DNA of 64,000 bases. Origin: Dirofilaria immitis. Its lineage: Eukaryota; Nematoda; Chromadorea; Rhabditida; Onchocercidae. Shown here piece by piece: positions 11,134-23,088 of this stretch. How positions within the stretch are numbered: position 1 is the stretch's first letter; the number at the start of each line of letters is the position of its first letter. Made by a program: the position numbers and the translations under genes. The stretch is taken from positions 558,001-622,000 of the forward strand of contig JAKNDB010000107.1 in assembly GCA_024305405.1 (NCBI GenBank), given 5' to 3'. The notes below the pieces were generated by a model. The model saw only the letters and a program-made list of their open reading frames with translations, was not told the origin of the DNA and made no database searches.

Positions 11134-12996
11134 CAAATACTTTCTCTTCTTCTTTCATAGAAGCAGTAGCAGTGATTAATGTAAACATTTAGCAAAGAAT
11201 TTCAGTGAATCTGATATCTTTTAGCAAAGAATTTCAGTGAATCTGACTTGTTGAATTCATAAAGGGAACACTTTTCTTGGAATGCTTCACTTATAATTAG
11301 GCTTCGTTGTTTCCCAGTGATAGATTTGATTATTATTATTTTATTATTATGAGTTTTTTTCACTAATTTCTGTTAAACCCTACTGATTTGTATTGAAGCA
11401 TTAGAATATGTTACATTGCATATTATTACCAGTAACATGGATGATGAATTATGTTTTCTTTGTTTTTTTTCTATTTTCAAGAGTAATACTAAAATTAAAT
11501 TTGTCGCAGTTTTGAAATTTTTATATTTCTTTTGAAAAAAATTTTCTATATCTTTTTGCTCAAGTTGTAAATTCTGTTTGCGAAAGTCTAAATAGATTTT
11601 TATTATGTTTCATGTTAATTAAGTAAAAAATTTAGATACAGTGTATTTTTTTCTTTTTCAGTATTAAGCCAGAGTTTCTATTAATATTTTAATTTCTTTA
11701 TTTTATTTCGCTAGGCCGCATTGATATATTAATTAGAAAAGAATGATTCAGCTTCAAATAGCTAGATTTTGCTCCTAAAGAAACTAAAGAGACGAAAATG
11801 TTTCTTTTTCAATGTATAAATGTTTGAACATTGAAAGATGTTGCTCATATAGTTCAACTATCAACAGGTGTCCTAGTCTAGGAAAAGATATGTTTAAATC
11901 ATTTTTAGTATATGTTTTAGTATTTTATGCATATATTAAAAGTTTTGAAATTTTCTTATTGTTTTGAAATTCTTATGATATCCGATGATACTACTAACTG
12001 AACAAAATACATATTTGATATGAACGCTATGTACTATTGCTAAACAAAACAAAAATAAACAATTCGTTACCACTATAATTATAGTAACTTCTTATTTTTC
12101 TAAAAATTTTATATCATTATATTTTAAAAGGAAAAAAGAAATATGAGATATATTGATCAAAGCTAAATTTGAACGGTTGTAATGCATCGTAGTACACACA
12201 TCAATATTTCAACGAATTAGAAGCTATACTATAATAAATATGATAAATATAGATATAAACTAACTTTTAAAAACTATTTGATATTTATAAATAAAAGTTA
12301 ATGCTATACTTTGAAATATTTCAACGATATATGTTGAGATATTTTGAATGAAGTTATAGAAAACAAATAAAAAAATGACATTATTCAAAATATACTTTAA
12401 AATATTTTACAAAAAAAAAAAAAAGAGATTAATAGGAAAAAATTATTAAAATATAAGGAAAAAAAAAAGGAATATTATTTGGAATTTTTCATTAAGATTT
12501 TTTGCTTTTGTCTTATATTTCAGTAATTATATTTTACAAATAATATTACATATAATAAAACTACAAGTAGCATTAATTAATAGATAGAATAAGAAGAATT
12601 AGTTTTTATTGATCATGAAAAATTTTTTCAAATTTTTCATTTTTATTTAGTATCTCATTGGTTGAAAATTTCTTTACATATATTATTTCATAGTAAACAT
12701 AGCATGTGTTACACTTTCAAACATAAATATCAAATTTAAATCGATTGAGATAATTTGTGCTTCGTTGTATCATATCCAATAATGCGTAATGATATTTTCA
12801 ATATTATAAATTGTACAGAATATTCGGGATTTGCGGCAAATTTTGTCATTCTTTTTATCATTACTAGCAAACGATAACATGACGAAATTTCATTTTGCAA
12901 AATGTCATTGCTAGATTTATCAGTATTAGTTTTTAAAATTTATCAAAAATTTCTGATGACTTACAGTTTAGAATAAAATCTAAGAAATAAAATTCA
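11134..12996. other. Intergenic between convergent ROMO1 and collagen genes
   Basis: AT-rich, no supported exon. A direct repeat of about 27 bases (TTAGCAAAGAATTTCAGTGA and onward) occurs twice in tandem at 11190-11250. Confidence 0.5.
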
Positions 12997-14800
12997 TTAT
13001 ATCAAGTATCTTATAGGTATTCTCGGTGGTGGGCAATGATCACATTATCCTCTCGGTCCTTGTTGTCCTTTTACACCTGATTCACCTGTCTTACCCATCA
13101 CACCAGGAATCCCATCATGGCCCGGATCACCTGTTGGTCCTTCTTCCTTTCCATCTTCGCCTGGTAAACCTTTTCACCAGAACATCCTGGTATGCCTGAT
13201 TGTCCTTGTTGTCCTGTAGGACCGGGATGTCCTTGTGGTCCTTCGGATAGAATTATCTCGATGGTAGTCCCAGGAATTCCTGGAGATCCACAAAGACCTG
13301 GCTTGCCAGGAAATCCAGGTGATCCAGTTAGCCCTTTCTTACCAGGTCGTCCTGGCAATCCTGGAGCTTCATTCGGACCTGGTACACCTGGCAATCCAGC
13401 TGGTCCTTTGCACCCGGAAGTCCGGGAAAGCCAGGTTTACCTTTGTTGCATTCAAAGAAGAAAGTAATGCTTTGTGTTAGATTACGAAGCTTACAATCCA
13501 TCCTTAGCGGAATATACGATTCATTCATGACCGGTTTTCCTGGTAATCCATCCGTACCATCCAGTCCATCTCGACCAGGTGGACCTGTTGATCTCGGTAG
13601 TGTTACACATCCACAACATATTTTATGCATCATTATGTTTGATACCTGATAATTCCGACACGAATAATTATTTACTGTACCAACAAATCTTAACAATCGT
13701 TTATTCCTTCTTCCTTCAATTATAATCTACAAATAATACTATTTTCTTTCTTAATAATATCAGAAATAAAATAAAATAATTCTTTAAAATTAATTTAAAA
13801 TTTGATAATCTTATCTTACAATCAATCGATTTCATTAATAGTACTGACAAAAAAAATTCTCAAAATAATTTAATTACTTATATACAAAATTTATCACTGT
13901 TATTTATCAAACTATTGTAAAAATTATGAAATAATAAAAATGATAAATACTACATAAACAGATTCATTTCCTCTTAATATAAAACAAATTAATTATAATA
14001 TCAAAATTATGAATCGTTCAAAATAATCATTGAATATCGACTCATCGAAGCACCTAAATTAATAAAATAAATTGTCGTATTTAACAAAATAAATGTAAAA
14101 AAAATGGACATTTAGAATTAGTATTTAATATTTTCAATTGTAATAATAATTTCATAAATTTTTTTTTCGAAAAATAACTTTTTATTTATAAATTTACAAA
14201 AATATTTGCTTATACAAATATTATCAGTAATATGCATACGAATAACTTATTGATAAGTTTTAAATTTTTTTAGATAAAAGATTAAATTTTTTCTATTTTT
14301 TCATTCATTGCATTTATCTGTTCATTTTATCAAAATAACAAAATTATTAAAATTTGATAGATAGGCTTATCAGAAAAAACAAAACAAATGATATTTGTAG
14401 GTTTACTAAATGTTGAAATGTAATTAGAGGATTTTATTAGAATAAATTTTAAATTTTTACAATAAATAAATCTAAGAAATGAGATCTCTCAAATATTTAA
14501 ATTATACTTTTTTTTTTTTTATTCAACAAAAAAAATAAAATATTATGTAAATATAAAAGTAAAATAAACTTTTGTTTTAGATAATTCGTTCCAAAAATAT
14601 CGACTATGTTTCTTGCAAAAATTTACTTCATCTTGCATATTCGAATGTATATGTTGCGAATAATTATAAAATAATGATATCGAAAATATACAAATTAATA
14701 TCATAGTTGTTGCTAAAGTTGTAGCAAAGAATGACGTTACACGTCGTAAATTTATCAGTTGTTGTTGCAAAATAATTTTGGTCGAATGATATTCATCCAT
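12997..14800 (-). CDS. Cuticle collagen, disrupted reading frame
   Basis: Exon 1 is 14800-14570, exon 2 is 13726 down to about 13045. Cuticle collagens are secreted, cleaved and cross-linked into the nematode exoskeleton. Exon 1 encodes the N-terminal cuticle-collagen domain: [16 protein letters not shown] (membrane anchor), [20 protein letters not shown] and WNELSKTK. Exon 2 starts with a furin/BLI-4-type RNKR cleavage site, a CCGC cluster, then Gly-X-Y repeats interrupted by a Cys-containing gap. The end reads CDHCPPPR (13021-13044), the usual C-terminus of one large subfamily ([13 protein letters not shown]). Breaks: one-base losses near 13410 (AKDQ should continue as a Gly-X-Y run) and at 13169-13170, and an in-frame TAA (13045-13047) just before CDHCPPPR; next stop is at 12997-12999. 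The indels look like base errors as elsewhere in the window; the TAA is less easily explained, so a recent pseudogene is possible. Confidence 0.8.
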
Positions 14801-16049
14801 TATTGCTAAAAAAAAAAAAAAATTTCTTATATATCAATTTTTATCACAGTGCTCGAAATATCACAGTACTTTTTTTTTTTTCGAAATTTTCATTTTAGCA
14901 AAAAAAATTATAATATTTTTTCAATCATTTTTACAATATTTTGTTAATAAAAGATTGATGTCTTTTCAAGTAAATTAAATTTCAATATGCTTTTTTTTAA
15001 CATATTATAATACTATTAATTGATAACTTATTGTTATTTCCTTGATCAATTTTAATATATTATAATGAAATACTGAAATACTGAAGTAGCAAGTTTTTCC
15101 TTGGCAAATAAACAGACTTTTTTTTTTTATTTAGCAATTTTCTTTTTAATATAATTTAATAAAGTTATATTTTCTATTATTATATTTTTATGATATCAGA
15201 TAGATATTTATATTATTATTTATTTTCTTTCTTTTTAAATTTTCATTAAAACGATATTTTATCAAAATAAAATAAGTGAATGATAAATTTATACGTTTAA
15301 AATAATTGTTAGTTATGATACTTTAGTACATTTAAAATAACTATCCTATTTATATTTGAATTTATGAAAATATTAGAAATTGAATTTCAGAGGTGAAAAA
15401 TATATTCGTTGTATAACTAAAAATTTAACGGTTCATTAAAACGATATGTTTGTACGTTTAAAATAAGCGTCATATCATAAAATGAAAGATTAAATAAAAT
15501 GAAATGAATAAAACGAATTAATGAATTAATAGATTGATTTATCATAATGATAACTTTTTTCATATCAAAAAAATCCCACACTTTATTTATCGTTTGTAAA
15601 ATATCCATCAAAATATACTTTCTTTTTTTTTTTTTTTTAATTATTTCATCTTCATTTAATAACATGTTTCCTTCTCGAGAATTGTTCAACATGTAAAGTT
15701 TAATGTTTCATTGTTTTAAATAATATATTAACGATTGTTCCGCATGATATATGTATATTTCGATTTCTTCATTTTCTCTTTTTACTTAATTCATTCTATT
15801 TTACCCCAAATAAAATATGTACTTTATATTTTATATTTTTACTTTCATTTTGATAGATGATTTAAAGATTGATAAAGATGCGAGATATTTTGCTTTTTTT
15901 TTTCGATTTATTTATTGAATAATCGAGAAGGAAACGGGAATGAATCACTATCATGATATTTTATTGTTCATTATTTATAAAAAAAAATGCTTATATTGAC
16001 AAATAAGCTCGTTAGTAAGTGATTATTCATTTTAACAAATATTCAAATG

Positions 16050-16163
16050 GCTGATGATGGTGATGATGATGATGATGAGGATGATGATAATGGTGATGAT
16101 GATAATGATAATGGTGATGATGATAATGATAATGGTGATGATGATAATGATAATGATGACGAC
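16050..16163. repeat. GATGAT/AATGGT minisatellite
   Basis: A trinucleotide-rich array: (GAT)n with interruptions, then a longer period of about 21 bases (AATGGTGATGATGATAATGA and onward) repeated three to four times with near-perfect copies. Confidence 0.85.
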
Positions 16164-17218
16164 AAAATCCAAAATCAGCTTGTCATTCGGATGATGATTT
16201 AATTTTTATATTTTTAAGATAATAATTTAAAATTTTAAATTTAATTATTTGCTCATTTTTCTAAGTTAACGATCGATCTTTTGCATTTTCTGAATTTCCT
16301 TCTCGAAACTGTTTCTAAGTATAATTAATTGAATAAAACTTATATTATTAATAAGTGGAAATTATAAGCAATGATTTTCTTGAATTATTCTTAAAATTGG
16401 CATGCAGTTTTTATTTTTTGAAGTGAATAGGAAAAATGAAAATTCTATAAAATCTATTTTAGGATATTTTGATCATCTAATGGAATAAATAAACCTGATA
16501 ACAGCATTCGAAATATAACATTGCCAAATGTCAATTTTCTAGAAATTTTTCAAGGATGGGATTATTCAGGTTAATATCATCAGGTTAATATCATTATTAT
16601 CAATAATAATCAGCATCATTTTAAAAATAATTAATTATGCAACAATATAATTTATGTCTGCTTTTAAACTTTGCGCAAAATCGTAAAAAAAAATAATAAA
16701 CAAATACCTAATGATTAATGTTTAATGTGAAAATTTAAAATAAATAATTATTTATTTTTAATAAATATGATAATCGAAAATTTCTTCATTTTTTGATGGT
16801 CGATATTTTAATAATAACAATTTTCTTCGTTTCTTCTTCTTTCATCTCGTTGTTGCTTATCATTTCTCGAAATTATTCATAACGAATACATTCGCAAAAT
16901 TTAAAAATATGAATGAAATATTGTATAATCTATTAAGTTGCTTTTTAACAAACGAGATTTGAAAAAAAAATTCCTTTAAAAATAAACTTCAATGACAATT
17001 TTATTACATATTTATTTCAGAATTTGATCGATACTGAAATATGAAAAAAACTTCTATCGGAATTTCTATTCTTTTCAATTTTATCAACAATGACAATAAT
17101 ATTTTTTAATGAATGAAATATTATGGCAAAGTTGAATGAAATTCGATGGAAGTAAAAACGAAACAAAATTTTATTTAGCATTTCTATTATTGCAAATGCA
17201 ATTAAATTCATTACAGTA

Positions 17219-17283
17219 TAATTAATAATAATAATAATAATAATAATTAATAATAATAATAATTAATAATAATAATAATAATG
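17219..17283. repeat. (AAT)n microsatellite
   Basis: ATAATAATAAT runs broken twice by AATTAAT, about 60 bases. Confidence 0.85.
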
Positions 17284-20200
17284 TAATGAATTATCAGGTA
17301 ATTGTAAATAAATCAAAAAGCAATTACAAAAAAATAAGCTTTTCAGATTTTTTCAATGATTAATTATTCTTTTTAAAATGAGATTCTTATCAGAATATTA
17401 TCATTACTTTATTTGACATAAGTAATGTATCGGAGAAGAGAGCATTTGTAAATTGAAATAACAAAATCAATGATCAGTGCAATTATGATATTTGATATTG
17501 ATATAATCAAATAATAAAATACAATTATTATTTTCTCGTTTATATATTTATGTTTTTATCTGATCAAAGATTGGAAAGAAATTTAATTTGGAAATGTATT
17601 TTTTTCTCTCTCTCTCTCTCTTCTAATCGTTTAATGCATGTAAATTTTAATTTAAATATTTAAAACTAAATTTTACTTTCTACGTAAAAGAAGTTTCTAC
17701 GTTATTATATGCAAAAAAAGCTAATATTGTACTGCTAATTTTAGCTAATAAAACTTTTTTTTTTAGAATTGTTTTTTGTGAAAGAAAGAAACAAAAATAA
17801 ATTCTTCAAATAAACCAAAATGAAATGTTGACGATTATTTCATGATTTATCATTTTACTGGCACTACTTATAAATGGTATATCATAGAAGAACATGAAAG
17901 AATTTTAGAAATTATTTTAAATTTAAATTTCTCCAACTTCATTAGTTTTTTGTGAGAAAAACATAAATAAATTTCCAGCATATCTCTTAAACAAGATGGA
18001 TGACATAGAATAATTCATTTATAATCTTTTAAAAGAAATTTTTTTAACGAAAAAAACAACAAGATAAAAAAAAAAAACTTTTTAAAACATGTTTAGCTAA
18101 ACGATCATTTTTTTAATATTAATCAATCAAAAAAATCGATCAAAAAAAAATCATTAATAGATGATCATAGATGATCATGAAGAAGGATGTATTTGTTTTT
18201 TTTTTTTTTTTTTACCGTATACATTATCATATCTGCAAGAAAACTTATTAATACCCAATAATAAAAATCAAGAAAAGAAAAAAATTTTATTTCATATGAT
18301 AACTTCAACTAGGAAAAAAGTTTGAAAAGTAGAAGAAAAGTAAACAATGAAAGTTTTATTTTTATCAAAATTTTTTTTTCACTTTTAACATAAGTATGAT
18401 ATATAAGTATTGTTAAGGATTAGAAATTGCTTATTTTTATCAATGATAATTTTGATAAATTTATAATATCGTTAAAAGAAACAAATTAATATCCAATTAA
18501 AAAAACTTTTTCCTGCAAAGAAAAATGAATAGAAATAAAAAAAAGAGAAAATTCAAGCTATCAATCGTATTATCGATATTCCTTAACGAATTTCTGTATC
18601 ATAGTTGCGATGAATAAAATCTATAACGAATAAAAACTTGCGACGAATTAAAAATCACAATAAAACTTTGCCACACAACAAATCTCTATTCAAGTTTCCA
18701 ATTTTTCAGCAACATAACATTTCGCAGCAAAATTTGGCTCAGGCTATTTTGGAAAAAAAAATTATAATAATAAACAACACTAGTCTCTAAGGCGAAATTT
18801 AACGAAATTATGATTAATTTACCGTACAAAATTTTACATAACCAAATATCCCGATCGCTGTTTTTCTTTTTTTTTCAACATTTAATAGTTACTATTGTAT
18901 TTCTATGCTATTTTTCCTGTAGAAAAATTTTTATCATTTAATATCAATTTGATGATACAATGATGAATACTTGAAAAATCACTGATCAGAAAAGAATAGA
19001 AGAGATTGAACGGTATTTCGTATCAGTGTTTAACAGTTTATCCTATTATAATTGTAGATAAAGTTTCTGTTTCATTTAATTGAATTTAAATAAATTATTT
19101 TAAATTCGATTTATTGTTTAAAATGGCTGAATATATAAAGCGAGGAATCGCAGCATCGTTATAATTTCAATTCTAAGCAAAAATTTATCTTCGAATGAAT
19201 TGCTTGAATAAATTCGCAATTGCTATTTTGTAATGGAAGATTTTGAATATAAGAAATTTCAGGATGATAGATGCGATTTTTGCAAGAAATACACAATTGC
19301 TTGCAGAGAGCTATTGTTATGAAAATTCAAAAAAAAGTGGAATCTATGCTTCAGTGATAATATATTGAATATTTCCGAAGCATACACACTAAACTTTTTA
19401 TGCCAAACGCAAATAGCAATAAATAGGTAATAAAATTTCCAATGACCTGGATATCTTTACTGATATTATGGATGAAATATTTGTTTAATTTCATTCCATA
19501 ATTTTATTTAATTTCCAATTTCTATAATTTTATTTAAATAAGTTTTCCAATACTTCTGATAAGCTATTCAAAATGAATGGAAATATTCGCAATTTTTAAA
19601 ATTATACTGATAATATTAGTATATTGATTTTTTGAAGTAATAATTAGGAAAGATTGATTTATTAATTTTTAATCACATAGTTTTATTTTTAGAAAATTAT
19701 AACTGATAAAATACTTATATTGATAAATAGAACAAATTGATTTCTGTGTCATAAATGGATAGTATGTTTTTTTTCCTTTCAAATATTTTTAAATTCTTTT
19801 TTTTTCAAATATTGAAAGATTTCGATTTTGTAGTAAAGTTTTCAATCTTATATTCATTGCCAAAACTGTTCTGTTATCAATTCTTTCTTCATATTCAGTA
19901 TGATATATACTGATTTAGAACTTTTGAAAGAATCAAATAATTAGAGGTAAATAAATATGTATGTATAGAGGAGAGAGAGAGAGAGAATTAATACCGTAAA
20001 ATGTTATATTACAATGAAATGCTGACGATCCTATGCTTATGACAAGTAAATTGCTGACCTATGACATTGACCAGCAATATTGATGAGAAAAACTCATCGA
20101 TTTTTCATCCCTAACTCAGGCTGATTATCTTTCATTGCCAAGAATCGTATTTTGCAACCAAAGATTCCATATCTGATATTGTATGCTTTCAGTTTTCATA

Positions 20201-20691
20201 TCTTTTGATGACATTTTTTTTCTTAAAATTGATCGTTTCATTAGTCTTGCATGAATTTTAGTAATTAAAATTAACTTATTTAATTTTTGTTTGATTTATA
20301 TGATTATTTGTTTTCCAACTGATCATAAGAATAGAAAGGCTTAATAGGTTTTATTCAGAAGCATTGCCAAATTCAAATTCAAATTAAATTTATTGATAAA
20401 TTTTTTGCTTACCATTTATGAAACTTCAGTTATTTAAAACTTTTCTATTTTTTGCGCCTATTTTTGATAAACTTGCTGATAACTAAATTACATATCTTAT
20501 TCAAATTTTCCTTAACTTTCCTGTTGTTTTATTTATTTATTTAAAATAATGCATTTGCGATTTCATATTCATTTTAAGAATATTTTTTTATCATAAGGGT
20601 GTGATTTTTCAGTACGAATTTTTGTATATTAGCGCTTTGAAACGCTTGAAACAATTACAGTTTCTATTCGACATAAAATATTTCAAAGTAA

Positions 20692-23088
20692 ATGTCGCTT
20701 CCGAGACTTCAATGTGTCATATGTTTCTCGACTGTTTCTTTCAAAAATCTTTCGGCACTATGCTGTGGTCATACATTTCATTTTTTTGTATTACGGAATG
20801 GATGAAAGTATGCTAATTATCATTTGACTTCATTTCCAAAAAATATTTTAAATATTACTTTAATTAATCATATTTTATTCTCTTATATATATATGTTCTA
20901 AACTTTTATCTTCAGTAATATTTTAAAGAAATTGTTCAATTTTAGTATTTAGTAAGACTAAAACTTTTGCTATTTTTAATCATTTCTCCATCCACAAGTT
21001 TACTATAATACCCTATCAGGAAATACTGATATAACCTTTTTTTCGCTTAATTTGCTGATAATTAAACTGTTAATTCAGTAGTTGAACCATACTTTTATGC
21101 TACTATTCTCCAGTAATTTTTTTTCTATAAGATTATATATTTCTCCTAATTTTTAGAATCGAATGCAATGTCCAGTATGTCGAAAGAAAATAATAACGAA
21201 AGATTTAATCAAATTTTTATCATTTCAAATCGTAAAGAGTGATGTCCTTCTTAGAGATTGCTATAATCCGACACTAAGTGATACGGTTTTCGTTTTTGTT
21301 TAAATTTATTTTAGCAAAAAAAAGGAAGTAAAGAATATGAAATATAATAGATAATCGAATGGTCTTTGCAAATATTGCGGAAAATGATTCAATAATTGAG
21401 GAAAGTTGTTGATTAGTTATTTAATTTAAAAATTGATCCATTTATGAGATATAATTTTATTGAAAATTCAGCTAATTTCAATTCGTATTTGCTTTAATTA
21501 TATTTTATTAATTTAAATCATTTCAAATATTTTCATTATAATTCATTATAATCAACGTTTCAGTTTCAAATGGCTTTAAACTTTCCTCTTCATTCGAAAG
21601 AGTTGATTTCTACTTACTTCGCTCAAAAAATGGAACTGGTACGTCTTGATTGTTATCTCAATTCATAATATACACAGTAAAATTAATATAATCATTCTCT
21701 GATAAGACATTAAGTATTATAATATAGAGCATTTTATTTTATTTTATAAGTAAAAATCATATAAGTGTCATATAAGCGTATTAAATTTTAACCTATCAAA
21801 AAATCGTCGCGTTTATTTGCAAATTAGCATTGTTATCATCTTCAACTCTTTTATCATTTAGAATATTAAATGATAAAAGGAAAAATTTCTTTTCATTTTC
21901 TTCGATGGAAAATGATTTTTTCAATTTCATTAAAAATTGGATTGCATAAATATGATGCTCAAATTTTCAGATTTCGTTTTTCAACGATTAAATGAAACGG
22001 AATCAGAAATTTTAGACGATGAAATACAATGCTTCGCTTGTCTCAAGCCTCTTCATTTAAATGATATTGCTGCATTACGTTGCGGTCATACGTTTCATCC
22101 TCTATGCATTTCACGACAAGTTAAGGTAAATTTCAAATAATAATTATACGAGAAATTATGCAGAAAAAAGATAATAAGAATGATCGAATCATTTTGTAAA
22201 ATTTCATTCTTATGCGTTCAGACTAATAATATATGAGAAATTTAGATCTATTCATATTAAATTATTATTTTCCATCATTAACATAATTGATAAAAATAAA
22301 CTTATTAATTTAGTTTAATTCCATTTTCATTCGTTAATATTTACTTTGTAAAATTTTGTTTAAAGAAAAGTCTTTTACAGTGACAAATTTTTGATATAAT
22401 ACAATCAAGAGCTAAACAAATTTTTTCGATTAAACTTAACAAAACAATCTCATTATGGATTTGCTTTAAATTTATAGATTGATCAGAAATGTCCACTTTG
22501 TTATAAGAAAGCTCGAAAAGATAGTATCATTCCGCATTTATATTTTGAGATGGAAGAGAAAGGCGAGGATACATCTGATGACGAAGAAGCAACGGTTAAT
22601 GAATTTTGAATAAATTTTTTCAAGCTGCAACATTCTGTAGTATAGTATAAAATTCAACAAATATTCCCGTAGACATTTGATTTGCATTTTTACTGTCGTA
22701 AAATCTCGAATTGATCTATAAATCCGACGTGATTAAAATATTTCCTGATGAAAAATGATCATAATTGAATAATATCATCATATGAGTTTTAAAAGCTGAA
22801 TGAATAAACAAATGAAGGGATAAAATAATTCTATGGTAAACATCAAGTTTGTGCATAATCGATGCAGGAGATAAAACAGTCGAGATTTTATTAAAAAACT
22901 AATTCAAATTTTTCTTATGAAATATTTTCAGACTCTCGCTGTTATAAGTAAAGCAAAAGCAGAACTTGAACTTATTCATATACATGCGAAACATAATTCC
23001 CTACTACTGAATATAATCAAACAAGTAATGATTAACCGTTTGAATCGAATTAACATGAAATTAAACAAAGAATATTTAAAAGATCAAT
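20692..23088 (+). CDS. Protein with two RING-H2 fingers (N-terminal exons)
   Basis: Exons 20692-20807, 21157-21231, 21564-21642, 21971-22125, 22478-22594, 22932-23024. RING-H2 fingers bind two zinc ions and usually give E3 ubiquitin-ligase activity. Finger 1: MSLPRLQCVIC, LCCGHTFHFFCITEW, MQCPVC. Finger 2: EIQCFACLKPL, ALRCGHTFHPLCISR, QKCPLC. Each is split by an intron at the same place (after the CxxW/CxxR segment, phase 0). Each is followed by a hydrophobic stretch resembling the TRAIP-type linker (KIITKDLIKFLSFQI; KARKDSIIPHLYFEMEEKG). The first ATG follows TTTCAAAG. T7 at 20781-20787 needs one more T to keep finger 1 in frame and phase. The joins 21231 to 21564 and 21642 to 21971 fit in phase, so one double-RING protein is possible; two adjacent single-RING genes are the alternative. 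The frame can stop at 23086-23088 or splice at 23024 into the coiled-coil exons below. Confidence 0.7.

Larger units (their letters stand above)
14801..20691. other. AT-rich gene-poor region
   Basis: About 5.9 kb without any exon I can support on either strand; the small frames at 15417-15692 and 17017-17211 are low-complexity. It contains several simple repeats listed separately (16050-16163, 17219-17283) plus short CT and GA runs near 17610 and 19970. It sits between divergently oriented genes (collagen leftward, RING gene rightward), so promoters of both may lie in it. Confidence 0.5.

Noticed and set aside
13192..13649. Plus-strand Pro/Gly-rich frames opposite the collagen
   Set aside because: They are the antisense of Gly-X-Y repeats; the N-terminal collagen domain, RNKR site and splice sites are all on the minus strand.
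15417..15692. Minus-strand 91-residue frame in the gene-poor region
   Set aside because: Low-complexity, Lys/Ile/Asn-rich translation of AT-rich DNA with no splice context or family match.
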